Shown piece after piece: positions 28,270 through 37,102 of a stretch of DNA of 64,000 nucleotides. The translations under genes were made by a program, and so were the position numbers. The notes below the pieces were generated by a model, which was given only the letters and a program-made list of their open reading frames with translations, was not told the origin of the DNA and searched no databases. How positions within the stretch are numbered: the stretch's first letter is position 1; each line of letters starts with the position of its first letter. The stretch lies in the NCBI RefSeq assembly GCF_008801935.1, contig NZ_VZOT01000005.1, forward strand, positions 124,001-188,000. Direction: 5' to 3'. The stretch is from Comamonas kerstersii (GTDB lineage Bacteria; Pseudomonadota; Gammaproteobacteria; Burkholderiales; Burkholderiaceae_C).

Positions 28270-29241
28270 ATGATGCAACGTCGTCACTTTCTCTCCGCTG
28301 TTGCCGCTGCGACCTTGGCATCCGTCTCGGGCATGGCCAGTGCCCAAGATTCGCGCCCTCTGCGCATCATCGTGCCCTTTCCTGCCGGTGGTTCCACCGA
28401 CATGGTGCCTCGCAACATGCAGGACGTCCTGACCCGGCTGCTCGGCCAGCCCGTCGTGATCGAGAACAAGGCCGGTGCCGGTGGCTCCATCGGCATGGCT
28501 GAAGTGGCACGCGCCAACGATGGCCTGACCTTCGGTATTGCCACACTGTCCACCCACGGCGTGAACCCTGCGGTCTACTCCAAGCTGCCTTACGACGCCA
28601 TCAAGGACTTCGTGGGCGTGACCGAAATCGTCAAGGCGCCCGGCGTCATGGTGATCAACCCCCAACTGATTCCTGCCCAGAATTTTGCGGAACTGGTGGC
28701 TTATCTGAAGGCCAACCCCGGCAAGGTGAGCTATGCCACCCCCGGCAACGGCACCATCGGCCACATGTGGGGCGAGCAGTTCATCAAGGCCACAGGCGTA
28801 GACATGCTGCACATCCCCTACCGTGGTGCAGGCCCCGCCATCAACGACGTGCTGGGCGGCCAGGTGCCCGTGTACTTTGACCAGGTGGCCTCCTCGCTGC
28901 CCCATATCCAGTCCGGCAAGCTGCGCGCCATTGCCGTGTCCTGGCCCGAGCGTCTGGCCGTGCTGCCTGAAGTACCGACCTATGCCGAAGCCGGTCACCC
29001 TGAGCTGAACGATCCTTCCTGGTTCGGTCTGGTCGCGCCCAAGAACACGCCTGCCGAGCAGATCGCACGCGTGCAGCAGGCCGTGGCTGAAGCGCTGCAG
29101 GACCCAGCCGTCAAGAAGCGCATGGACGCACAGGGCATGTACGTGTCTGGCACTTCCAGCGAAGCCTTTACCCAGCAGATCGCCAGCGAAGTGGAAAAGA
29201 TGAAGGCGGTGGCCAAGGCGGCCAACATCAGCGTGAACTGA
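28270..29241 (+). CDS. Bug/TctC-type tripartite tricarboxylate transporter receptor
   Basis: 323 residues with a Tat-like or Sec signal (MMQRRHFLSAVAAATLASVSGMASA) and the Bug fold: LRIIVPFPAGGSTDMVPRN at the start of the mature protein, VIENKAGAGGSIGM and PYRGAGPAINDVLGGQVPVYF in the binding cleft. Bug proteins bind small organic acids in the periplasm. The membrane partners TctA/TctB are absent here, as for most Bug genes in this family of bacteria, so it may share a distant transporter or act in sensing with the TctDE-like pair. The ribosome-binding site is GGGAG. Confidence 0.93.
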   Translation: MMQRRHFLSAVAAATLASVSGMASAQDSRPLRIIVPFPAGGSTDMVPRNMQDVLTRLLGQPVVIENKAGAGGSIGMAEVARANDGLTFGIATLSTHGVNPAVYSKLPYDAIKDFVGVTEIVKAPGVMVINPQLIPAQNFAELVAYLKANPGKVSYATPGNGTIGHMWGEQFIKATGVDMLHIPYRGAGPAINDVLGGQVPVYFDQVASSLPHIQSGKLRAIAVSWPERLAVLPEVPTYAEAGHPELNDPSWFGLVAPKNTPAEQIARVQQAVAEALQDPAVKKRMDAQGMYVSGTSSEAFTQQIASEVEKMKAVAKAANISVN

Positions 29242-29275
29242 TCCACGCCCTTACCGCGCTCGCATATCGCTCATC

Positions 29276-29306
29276 CCCGCAGAGGCCCATGCCCTGCGGG
29301 TTTTTT
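29276..29306 (+). terminator. Terminator of the Bug receptor gene
   Basis: CCCGCAG / CTGCGGG stem, 11-base loop, then T6, about 35 bp after the stop. Confidence 0.85.
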
Positions 29307-29316
29307 ATGCCTGCAT

Positions 29317-30045
29317 TCAAGGGCAGGGCTGCATGCGCTTGCCTTCCAGCGCAGGCTCCAGCCCCTGCAGCAGGGTGCGCTGTGCTGCGGTGGATTCACT
29401 CATGCGCAGGGCATACAGCGTCTGCGGTGCGCGCTCCTGCACCACGCGTGCCCCACGTATGCCCTGATTGAGCATATGGCCCAGTTCACGCGTGGCCGCT
29501 TCTTCGCTGGAAAAGCGCCCCAGCGACAGTCCGGGCTCCAGGTTGCCGCCCGCACGGTCATAGGCAATCTTGCGGGCGCGCAGCTCGGCACGGCGCTTTT
29601 CCATGGCCATTTCATTGGCGAACTTGCCCAGATAGACCATCCAGCGCCCCGTCACCTGCGTGGGCACAAACTCCCAGCTGCTCGAGGGCAGGTCGCTGCT
29701 GCGCAGTGCCTCCTGCAGCTTGCGGTACTGGGCTTCATTCATGTTTTCGCTTTGCAGGCAGACCGTGGCCTCGGGAATGATTTCCTCCAAAGGCTCCGGT
29801 GGCATGGGCTGTGCAGGCGCAGCGGCAACGCTGGCAGCAGGAGCCGAGGCAGGAGTGGGCGCTGCAGTCGTCGCTGCCGTGCCGGGCTGCACGATGCTCA
29901 GCACTTCAGGGCGCACCTGCTGCTTGAGGCGGTAGGGCTCGGCCTGTTCTTCAGGCGCCCAGCCCAATGTCGCCATCCAGCCCTGGCTCCAGGCCAGATA
30001 GCCAGCATTGGCAAGCAGCAGCACCAGCAAGGCAAAACGCAACAT
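29317..30045 (-). CDS. SPOR-domain membrane protein
   Basis: 242 residues: a membrane anchor at 3-20 (LRFALLVLLLANAGYLAW), an Ala/Pro-rich periplasmic linker (about 55-90) and a SPOR-like domain (about 120-215), which in this family binds denuded peptidoglycan at the division site. ATG 30045 has AAGGAGC upstream; the longer frame into birA is not used. The gene starts 17 bp after the birA stop and is the last of the SET-birA-SPOR operon. The coaX gene, which in many relatives sits near birA, is missing. Confidence 0.85.
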   Translation of the reverse strand: MLRFALLVLLLANAGYLAWSQGWMATLGWAPEEQAEPYRLKQQVRPEVLSIVQPGTAATTAAPTPASAPAASVAAAPAQPMPPEPLEEIIPEATVCLQSENMNEAQYRKLQEALRSSDLPSSSWEFVPTQVTGRWMVYLGKFANEMAMEKRRAELRARKIAYDRAGGNLEPGLSLGRFSSEEAATRELGHMLNQGIRGARVVQERAPQTLYALRMSESTAAQRTLLQGLEPALEGKRMQPCP

Positions 30046-30061
30046 GTACAGCTCCTTGAAA

Positions 30062-30913
30062 TCAGGCCGCAGCAGGCGGCAGGTCCATATGCACAGGGCG
30101 CACGCTGACATCACCGCTGATGACGCTGCGCAAACCATCGGCCGTGCGCAGCTGCAGTGTGCCATCGGCCAGCACGCCTGCGGCCAGCCCGCTGCTGCCA
30201 TCGCTCAAATGCACCTGCTGACCATGCAGCACGTCACGCGCGGCAAAGCGCTGCTGAAACGGCGCAAAGCCCTGCTCGGCAAACAGCAGCACGTCCTCCA
30301 CCAGCTGTGGCAGCAGTTGCTGCAGCGCGGCTGGTGCGGTCCAGCGGGCATCTACATCCTGCAGGCAAGCCGCAGGTGTGAGCAGCCCTTGCATCTGCGG
30401 CAGGCGCACATTCATGCCCGTGCCGATGATGACAAAACGCGGCACACCAGCCCCTGCGCCAAAACAGGGTGCAGCCACACCAGCGGGCAGGTTGGCGGTT
30501 TCAATCAGCGTGCCACCCAGCTTGCGGCCATCCTGCAGCCACAGGTCATTCGGCCACTTCACCCCAATGCGCGGCTGACCGGGGAGGGCCGCCGCCTGCA
30601 GGGATTCCGCAATGCTCAGGCCCACCACCAGCGACAGGCCTGACCAGTCCAGCGGATTGAGCACCAGCCCCAGCGAGTACATCAGGCAGTCACCGGGCTG
30701 GTTCAGCCAGCTGCGGCCCTGACGGCCACGCCCTGCGGTCTGTGACTCGGCCACGAGCACGATGGGCTCGGCACGGCCTGCGCGTGCACGGCGCATGAGT
30801 TCGGTGTTGGTGGAGTCAATCTCCGGCAGCACTTCCACCGTAAAACCGGGCAGACGGGGGGCAATGGCCAGCCACAGGTCTTCGGCGGGCCAATGGGTGG
30901 GAGAGGTGTTCAC
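30062..30913 (-). CDS. birA: Biotin--[acetyl-CoA-carboxylase] ligase BirA
   Basis: Attaches biotin to the carboxyl-carrier protein of acetyl-CoA carboxylase. 283 residues. The biotin loop ETAGRGRQGRSW appears here as SQTAGRGRQGRSW near 66-77, followed by GVKWPNDLWLQDGRKLGGTLIE at about 123-144 and a small C-terminal SH3-like domain. No N-terminal DNA-binding domain is present, so it is the enzyme only, not a repressor. The start overlaps the SET gene stop by ATGA, indicating translational coupling. Confidence 0.95.
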   Translation of the reverse strand: MNTSPTHWPAEDLWLAIAPRLPGFTVEVLPEIDSTNTELMRRARAGRAEPIVLVAESQTAGRGRQGRSWLNQPGDCLMYSLGLVLNPLDWSGLSLVVGLSIAESLQAAALPGQPRIGVKWPNDLWLQDGRKLGGTLIETANLPAGVAAPCFGAGAGVPRFVIIGTGMNVRLPQMQGLLTPAACLQDVDARWTAPAALQQLLPQLVEDVLLFAEQGFAPFQQRFAARDVLHGQQVHLSDGSSGLAAGVLADGTLQLRTADGLRSVISGDVSVRPVHMDLPPAAA

Positions 30914-31440
30914 AGCAGATTCCCGTCCTGGTCAAAGTCTTCGGGCATGGGCGGGCGCCAGCCACGCTTGGGGGCCAGCATGGTGCCACGGCAGGTGGGC
31001 GCACCACAGTAGCAGGCGTATTCGGCCTTCAGCGCCTTGGTGTAGCGCTCTGCCACCATCAGACCGTAGTCATAGGTCAGCTCTTCACCGGCACGGATAG
31101 GGCGCAGCGCCACAATGAAGATGCGGCCATCGCGCTCGACCGTGTAGCAGTTGGGGGCGCAGCTGTGGTTGATCCAGCGTGAGGAATTGCCGCCGTAGGT
31201 GGCATCAATCACCACCTCGTCGCTGACCTGAAAGTAGAACGTGTGGTTGGGCTGGCTGGGGTCATGCGGGTGACGGCGTTCGGCTTCTTCCGCATGGATG
31301 ACTTCGCCAATGTATTCAATGATGGTCTCGCGTGCGGCGATGTCCTGCACGGCGAACACCCCTTTGCCATGTACACCTGAGCGACGTGTCTGTATGCGCT
31401 TGCCGGGTCTGGAAGATGAGGGGCGTGATGTGCTGGGCAT
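30910..31440 (-). CDS. SET-domain protein (putative protein lysine methyltransferase)
   Basis: 176 residues. The SET core begins RRSGVHGKGVFAVQDI and has the catalytic pattern RWINHSCAPNC followed by ELTYDYGLM; a post-SET cysteine cluster CYCGAPTCRG is present. SET enzymes transfer a methyl group from S-adenosylmethionine to lysines, here to an unknown bacterial protein. I chose ATG 31440 (AGAGA upstream); the frame continues into the alternating purine-pyrimidine tract but that is promoter. It heads the SET-birA-SPOR operon and faces topB. Confidence 0.92.
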   Translation of the reverse strand: MPSTSRPSSSRPGKRIQTRRSGVHGKGVFAVQDIAARETIIEYIGEVIHAEEAERRHPHDPSQPNHTFYFQVSDEVVIDATYGGNSSRWINHSCAPNCYTVERDGRIFIVALRPIRAGEELTYDYGLMVAERYTKALKAEYACYCGAPTCRGTMLAPKRGWRPPMPEDFDQDGNLL

Positions 31441-31460
31441 TGAAATCTCTGATAACTTAA

Positions 31461-31503
31461 ATATGTATGCACACATGCACGTGCGCGCACACACGCGTGC
31501 GTG
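31461..31503. other. 43-bp alternating purine-pyrimidine tract (Z-DNA candidate)
   Basis: Every odd base from 31461 to 31503 is a purine and every even base a pyrimidine, with CG/CA/TG steps dominating. It lies between the SET gene start (21 bp away) and topB (69 bp away), in the shared promoter. Such tracts switch to left-handed DNA under negative supercoiling. Confidence 0.85.
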
Positions 31504-31572
31504 AAGGACGAAATTGTAGGAGCGGTGGCTCACCAGCCGGTGGGCGGTCGTTGCAAATCACGAGAGCAATGA

Positions 31573-34479
31573 ATGACAAAAACCTTGGTAATAGCGGAAA
31601 AACCGTCAGTGGCGCAAGACATTGTGCGCGCCCTCACGCCCGTCTATGGCAAGTTCGACAAGCACGAAGACCATTTTGAAAACGCGCAGTTTGTGGTCAC
31701 CAGCGCCGTAGGCCACCTGGTGGAAATTCAGGCGCCGGAAGAATTTGACGTCAAGCGTGGCAAGTGGAGCTTTGCGAATCTGCCGGTGATTCCCCCGCGC
31801 TTTGACCTCAAGCCTGTCGACAAGACCAAGAGCCGCCTGAACGCCGTGGTCAAGCAGGCCAAGCGCAAGGACGTGACCCAGCTGATCAACGCCTGTGACG
31901 CGGGCCGCGAAGGTGAGCTGATCTTCCGCCTGATCGAGCAGTACGCCGGTGGTGCCAAGGGCACGCTGGGTAAGCCGATTGCGCGTCTGTGGCTGCAGTC
32001 CATGACGCCCCAGGCCATCCGCGAAGGTTTTGAGAAGCTGCGCAGCGAACAGCAGATGCAGGGCCTGGCCGATGCGGCACGCAGCCGCTCCGAGGCCGAC
32101 TGGCTGGTCGGCATCAACGGCACCCGCGCCATGACGGCCTTCAACTCGCGCGACGGCGGGTTCTTTTTGACCACGGTGGGTCGCGTGCAGACGCCTACGC
32201 TGTCGCTGGTCGTAGATCGCGAAGAAAAAATCCGCAAGTTCGTCAGCCGCGACTACTGGGAAGTGCATGGCACCTTCGATGCACAGGCCGGTCAGTACCT
32301 GGGCAAGTGGTTCAACCCGCAGTGGAAAAAGAGCGAGGACGCCGAAGCCAAGGCCGACCGCGTCTGGAGCAAGCAGGAAGCCGAGGCCATTGCCGCCGCC
32401 GTCAAGGGCAAGCCTGCCACCGTCACCGAAGAGAGCAAGCCCACCACCCAGGCTTCGCCCCTGCTGTTTGACCTGACCAGCCTGCAGCGCGAGGCCAACG
32501 GCAAGTTTGGTTTCTCCGCCAAGACCACGCTGGCACTGGCGCAAAGCCTGTACGAGCGCCACAAGGCACTGACCTACCCCCGTACCGATTCTCGCGCCCT
32601 GCCCGAGGACTATCTGCCCGTGGCACGCCAGACCTTTGAGATGCTGGCAGGCAGCGGCATGCGCCATCTGGCCCCTTATGCCCAGCAGGCCGTAGAAGCT
32701 GGCTATGTGCGTCCCACCAAGCGCGTTTTTGACAACAGCAAGGTGTCGGACCACTTTGCCATCATCCCCACCACGCAGGCACCTTCAGGCCTGTCTGAGG
32801 CCGAACAAAAGCTGTACGACCTGGTGGTGCGCCGCTTCATGGCCGTGTTCTTCCCCAGCGCCGAGTACCAGGTGACCACCCGCATCAGCCAGGTGGAGCA
32901 GCACCACTTCAAGACCGAAGGCAAGGTGCTGGTCAAACCCGGCTGGCTGGCGATTTACGGCAAGGAAGCTGCCAACGAAGTGGAAGACGCCAAGGAAGGC
33001 GACAAGGGCCAGCCTCTGGTGGCCGTGCAGCCCGGCGAAAAGCCCCAGACCAGCGATGCCCAGCCCAAGGGCCTGAAGACCAAGCCCCCAGCCCGCTACT
33101 CGGAAGCGACGCTGCTGGGCGCCATGGAAAGCGCAGGCAAGCAGGTGGAAGACGACGAGCTGCGCGAAGCCATGCAGGAAAAGGGCCTGGGCACACCAGC
33201 CACACGTGCGGCCATCATTGAAGGTCTGCTGACCGAAAAGTACATGCTGCGCGAAGGCCGCGAACTGATCCCCACTGCCAAGGCTTTCCAGCTGATGACA
33301 CTGCTGCGCGGTCTGCAGGTGGATGAGTTGTGCCGCGCCGATCTGACTGGTGAGTGGGAGTACAAGCTCGCCCAGATGGAGAAGGGCGCGCTCTCGCGTG
33401 CCGCCTTCATGCAGGAAATTGCGGCGATGACAGAAAAAATCGTGCGCAAGGCCAAGGAGTACGACCGCGACACCATCCCCGGTGACTACGCCACCCTGGC
33501 TACGCCCTGCCCCAACTGTGGCGGCGTTGTGAAGGAAAACTACCGCCGCTATGGCTGCACGGGTGCCGATGGCCACAGCGATGGCTGCGGCTTCTCGTTC
33601 ACCAAGTCGCCTGCGGGCCGCACCTTTGAAACGCACGAGGCCGAGCAGCTGCTGCGTGACCGCCGCCTGGGCCCCCTGGAAGGCTTCCGCTCCAAGGCAG
33701 GCTGGCCTTTTGTGGCAGAAGTGACCATCGTGCGCGATGAAGAGCACAGCAACTTCAAGCTGGAATTCGACTTTGGCGAAGACGAAAAAGAAGCCGAAGC
33801 CAGCGGCCCCGTAGATTTCAGCGGCCAGCAGTCACTGGGCAACTGCCCCAAGTGCGGTGCGCCCGTGTTCGAGCATGGCAGCAACTATGTCTGCAGCCAT
33901 TCCGTGCCTACGCCTGCACAGCCCACGCCCAGCTGCGACTTCAAGAGTGGCCAGATCATCCTGCAGCAGCCCATTGAACGCGCGCAGATGAGCAAGCTGC
34001 TGACGACCGGCAAGACCGACCTGCTGGAGAAGTTTGTCTCCAACCGCACGCGCCGCAACTTCAAGGCCTTCCTGGTCTGGGATGCGGCCGCAGGCAAGGT
34101 GAACTTTGAGTTCGAAGCCAGCAAGTACCCCTCCCGCAAGAGCGCAGCACCTGCAAAAACTGCAGCTGCTGGCACAGGCAGGACAAGCGCTGCCGCCAAA
34201 AAAGCACCTGCTGCCAAGAAGACGGCAACGCGCAAGCCTGCGGCGGCCAACTTCCGCCCCGATGCGGCACTGGCGGCCGTGATTGGCGATGCACCCGTCG
34301 CACGTACCGAGGTGGTCAAGAAGGTCTGGGACTATGTGAAGGCCAACAACCTGCAGGACCCCAAGGACAAGCGCGTCATCGTGGCCGATGCCAAGCTACT
34401 GCCGGTGTTCGGCAAGGAGCGCGTAGGCATGTTTGAGATCACCGGACTGGTGGGCAAGCATTTGCTGAGCAATGCGTAA
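31573..34479 (+). CDS. topB: DNA topoisomerase III with C-terminal SWIB domain
   Basis: Type IA topoisomerase that decatenates DNA by cutting one strand. 968 residues. The Toprim domain spans about 1-155 (LVIAEKPSVAQDI, then ACDAGREGELIF). The active Tyr335 lies in TYPRTDSRALPEDY. Two zinc-finger-like segments follow (CPNCGGVVKENY near 646 and CPKCGAPVFE near 757), then a Lys/Ala-rich linker (about 855-892) and a complete SWIB/MDM2-like domain at 893-968 (starting FRPDAALAAVIG). SWIB is a chromatin-type fold otherwise best known from eukaryotes and from Chlamydia. It is divergent from the SET gene. Confidence 0.95.
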   Translation: MTKTLVIAEKPSVAQDIVRALTPVYGKFDKHEDHFENAQFVVTSAVGHLVEIQAPEEFDVKRGKWSFANLPVIPPRFDLKPVDKTKSRLNAVVKQAKRKDVTQLINACDAGREGELIFRLIEQYAGGAKGTLGKPIARLWLQSMTPQAIREGFEKLRSEQQMQGLADAARSRSEADWLVGINGTRAMTAFNSRDGGFFLTTVGRVQTPTLSLVVDREEKIRKFVSRDYWEVHGTFDAQAGQYLGKWFNPQWKKSEDAEAKADRVWSKQEAEAIAAAVKGKPATVTEESKPTTQASPLLFDLTSLQREANGKFGFSAKTTLALAQSLYERHKALTYPRTDSRALPEDYLPVARQTFEMLAGSGMRHLAPYAQQAVEAGYVRPTKRVFDNSKVSDHFAIIPTTQAPSGLSEAEQKLYDLVVRRFMAVFFPSAEYQVTTRISQVEQHHFKTEGKVLVKPGWLAIYGKEAANEVEDAKEGDKGQPLVAVQPGEKPQTSDAQPKGLKTKPPARYSEATLLGAMESAGKQVEDDELREAMQEKGLGTPATRAAIIEGLLTEKYMLREGRELIPTAKAFQLMTLLRGLQVDELCRADLTGEWEYKLAQMEKGALSRAAFMQEIAAMTEKIVRKAKEYDRDTIPGDYATLATPCPNCGGVVKENYRRYGCTGADGHSDGCGFSFTKSPAGRTFETHEAEQLLRDRRLGPLEGFRSKAGWPFVAEVTIVRDEEHSNFKLEFDFGEDEKEAEASGPVDFSGQQSLGNCPKCGAPVFEHGSNYVCSHSVPTPAQPTPSCDFKSGQIILQQPIERAQMSKLLTTGKTDLLEKFVSNRTRRNFKAFLVWDAAAGKVNFEFEASKYPSRKSAAPAKTAAAGTGRTSAAAKKAPAAKKTATRKPAAANFRPDAALAAVIGDAPVARTEVVKKVWDYVKANNLQDPKDKRVIVADAKLLPVFGKERVGMFEITGLVGKHLLSNA

Positions 34480-34517
34480 TTGACGCACACCCCTGTGCGA
34501 TGCATGGGTGGCTGACA

Positions 34518-34564
34518 AAAACGCTGCACTACGCTTCAATCGAGGCTGTACTGCAGCGTTTTTT
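34518..34564 (+). terminator. Terminator of topB
   Basis: AAAACGCTGCA (34518-34528) pairs with TGCAGCGTTTT (34552-34562), 23-base loop, T-run to 34564. Confidence 0.75.
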
Positions 34565-34607
34565 GATGCGCTGCGCTGTCATGAACTGTTTTTTCGAAAG
34601 TCTGCCC

Positions 34608-35377
34608 ATGCGTAATCCCCTGCCACGCCATATCGCCCTGCCTGGAACCAGCAACTTCCGCGACCTGGGTGGCTACACCGGCGCACAGGGCCGCAGCGTA
34701 CGCTGGCGCACGGTGTTTCGCTCAGACCACCTGGCCGGTCTGACGCCAGAAGGCGTGCAGCAGCTGCAGCAGCTGGGTGTACACCGCGCCGCCGACTTTC
34801 GCGGTGTGCAGGAACGCGCTGCCGACAGCTACGCCTGGCCCCACCTGCAGGTGCATGCGCTGAGCGTAGAGCCCACCGTGGTGCAAAAAGCCATGGGCAT
34901 GCTCAATGCTGGCGGGCAGCTGAGCGTGGAAGACACTGTGGCCATCATGGAGCAGACCTACCGCAGCTTTGTGCGCGACAACGCCACACACTTTGCGAAC
35001 TTCTTCGATCTGCTGCTGCAGTCTGACCAGCCCCTGGTGTTCCACTGCACCGCAGGCAAGGACCGCACCGGCTGGGCCGCAGCTCTGTTTCTGGAAGTGC
35101 TGGGGGTGAGCCGCAGCGACATTCAGCAGGACTATCTGCTGACCAACCAGTTCTACCAGCGCCCTGCGGCCCTGCGGCCCTGCGGGCACGTGCGGCGCAG
35201 TCCATCCCGCAGGAAGTGCTGGACGTGGTGTGGCGTGTACAGCCCGCGTTTCTGGACAGTGCCTACAGCATGGTGAACCAGGAATACGGTGGCATGCAGA
35301 CCTATCTGCGCGAAGTGCTGCAGCTGGACGATGCCGCCCAGCACGAGCTGCAGCAGCGCTATCTGCAAGCGGAATAA
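34608..35377 (+). pseudogene. Tyrosine-protein phosphatase (IphP-like), frameshifted
   Basis: The N-terminal 185 codons encode a dual-specificity/tyrosine phosphatase: SNFRDLGGYTGAQGRSVRW, then FRSDHLAGLT, then the P-loop HCTAGKDRTGWAA with catalytic Cys. At 35162-35185 three tandem CCCTGCGG units shift the frame and the protein ends early at 35276 in a Cys/Trp-rich nonsense tail. With two units instead of three the frame continues (LRARAAQSIPQEVLDVVWRV) to the stop at 35375-35377, giving a normal-length protein. The catalytic site is before the break. A real inactivation, a phase-variable switch or a sequencing error are the options. Confidence 0.85.
35162..35185. repeat. Three tandem 8-bp units (CCCTGCGG) in the phosphatase gene
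   Basis: Exact units at 35162-35169, 35170-35177 and 35178-35185. Eight is not a multiple of three, so gain or loss of a unit changes the frame. Confidence 0.95.
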
Positions 35378-35551
35378 GCGTGCTCCGGGGTGGACGCCAA
35401 GGCTGTGACAGCTGCTCACAACACGTGTTTGGACCTTGCGCTAAACTGAAAAAATAAAGAGCACGCAGCGCTTGCTGCATCTACGCAAAAAGCGTTTTCG
35501 CCATCAATTCCACTGCCTGTGAGCGCTCCGCAGGCAAACCCTATCCCTGTC

Positions 35552-36124
35552 ATGTTTCGCCGTCGTTTTCTGCTGGCCGCCGCCGCTGCCAGCACCCTGT
35601 GGATCAGTGCCTGCTCGCAGGCTGTGCCAACCCAAATCAGCGTGACGCAGGTACAGCTAGATCAGGGCCTGAGCCACCATTTCCCCAGACAGTACCCAGT
35701 AGCCGGTCTGCTGCAGCTGCAGGTCGCGCAGCCCCAGCTGCAGATGCTGCCCGCCAGCAACCAGATCCAGACCATGCTGACCATACAGCTCACCGGCCCG
35801 GTGCTGCGCCAGCCGCTGCAGGGGCAGCTGCAGGTGCGCTTTGGCCTGTACTACGAACCGCGTGACCGCAGCGTGCGTGCCGAGCGGGTCGAGGTGCAGG
35901 AGCTGGCGCTGACGGGGGCGGATCCTGCGCTGGCAGACATGGTCAAGACCTATGACCTGCGCGTGGCGCAGCAGGCACTGCAGGGCTTTGCGCTGTACAC
36001 CGTCCCTGCAGAAGATCTGGAGCTGGCCGACAGCCTGGGCCTGCAGCCCGGTGCCATCACGGTGACCGAGCAGGGACTGAACGTGGCCATCGTGAACAAA
36101 GACGGCACGCCCCCCGCACCCTGA
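35552..36124 (+). CDS. DUF1439-type lipoprotein
   Basis: 190 residues. Basic N-terminus RRR, a hydrophobic stretch and a lipobox ending ISAC (Cys about 21) mark a lipoprotein. The rest fits the DUF1439 family of outer-membrane-associated beta-rich lipoproteins of unknown role. Start at ATG 35552; an earlier GTG at 35519 would precede the signal. A degenerate short-form repeat (about 35452-35497) lies upstream. No operon partners. Confidence 0.85.
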   Translation: MFRRRFLLAAAAASTLWISACSQAVPTQISVTQVQLDQGLSHHFPRQYPVAGLLQLQVAQPQLQMLPASNQIQTMLTIQLTGPVLRQPLQGQLQVRFGLYYEPRDRSVRAERVEVQELALTGADPALADMVKTYDLRVAQQALQGFALYTVPAEDLELADSLGLQPGAITVTEQGLNVAIVNKDGTPPAP

Positions 36125-36239
36125 GGCGCTGCGCGGGTGACAGCTGCGGCTCAGCCTTCCCCTGTAAGATGAAAACGTCTTCCTGCATGGCCCGGCAAGG
36201 GCTGCGCAGGCTTGTTTTCTTCAGGTCTGAGGCGCACGT

Positions 36240-37034
36240 ATGCAGCATGAGCACGCACATCCCATCACCCGCAAATGGCCCGCCCAGTTTCCGGACTGGC
36301 TGCAGCTGTACTCCCTGCCCACACCGAACGGCATCAAGGTGTCCGTCATGCTGGAGGAAGCTGGCATTCCCTACGAAGCACATCGCGTAGACATCCACGC
36401 CAACGAGCAGTTCTCGCCCGAGTTCCTCGCGCTCAACCCGAACAACAAAATCCCCGCCATCCTCGATCCACACGGCCCCGGCGGTCAGCCGCTGGCGCTG
36501 TTTGAATCGGGTGCCATCCTCATCTATCTGGCAGAAAAATCCGGCCAGCTGCTGCCCATGGATGCCGTGCAGCACTACGAAACCCTGCAATGGCTGATGT
36601 GGCAGATGGGAGGTGCAGGCCCCATGTTCGGCCAGGTCGGCTTTTTCCACCGCTATGGCGGCAAGGACTTTGAAGACAAGCGCCCGCTGCAGCGCTATGT
36701 GAATGAAGCCAAGCGCCTGCTCGGTGTGCTGGACCAGCGACTGGCAGGCCGCCAATGGATCATGGGCGATGACTACACCATTGCCGACATTGCCGTGCTG
36801 CCCTGGGTGCGCTGCCTGCATGTGAACTACGAGGCCGACGCACTGCTGGATCTGGCGAGCTTTCGCAACGTGCAGCGCGTACTGGCCAGCTGGCTGGAGC
36901 GCCCTGCGGTGCAGCGCGGATTAGACATGCCGCCAGCACCAAAGCCACGCCGACAGACTGCACTGTCTTGCCACTGGAACGCTCTGTTGCAGCTTCAGGG
37001 GCTTGGTAAGGCATCCATCCGGCCTTATCTTTGA
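36240..37034 (+). CDS. Glutathione S-transferase (YghU/YfcG-like)
   Basis: 264 residues: a thioredoxin-like N-terminal domain (LQLYSLPTPNGIKVSVMLEEAGIPYE, then NPNNKIPAI and LFESGAILIYLAEKSG) and an all-helical C-terminal domain (DDYTIADIAVLPW near 180). The PTPNG-K pattern is that of the disulfide-bond oxidoreductase YfcG and relatives, which act on glutathione disulfides. Family members usually end near RPAVQRGL; here about 36 further residues follow with no clear similarity, a possible frame change or benign extension. Confidence 0.88.
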   Translation: MQHEHAHPITRKWPAQFPDWLQLYSLPTPNGIKVSVMLEEAGIPYEAHRVDIHANEQFSPEFLALNPNNKIPAILDPHGPGGQPLALFESGAILIYLAEKSGQLLPMDAVQHYETLQWLMWQMGGAGPMFGQVGFFHRYGGKDFEDKRPLQRYVNEAKRLLGVLDQRLAGRQWIMGDDYTIADIAVLPWVRCLHVNYEADALLDLASFRNVQRVLASWLERPAVQRGLDMPPAPKPRRQTALSCHWNALLQLQGLGKASIRPYL

Positions 37035-37102
37035 AGCATTGCAACGCTGCAAGTTGTTCGCCATGGGGGTGAACATGGCAGCACCAACTGGAGAGCGACG
37101 CC

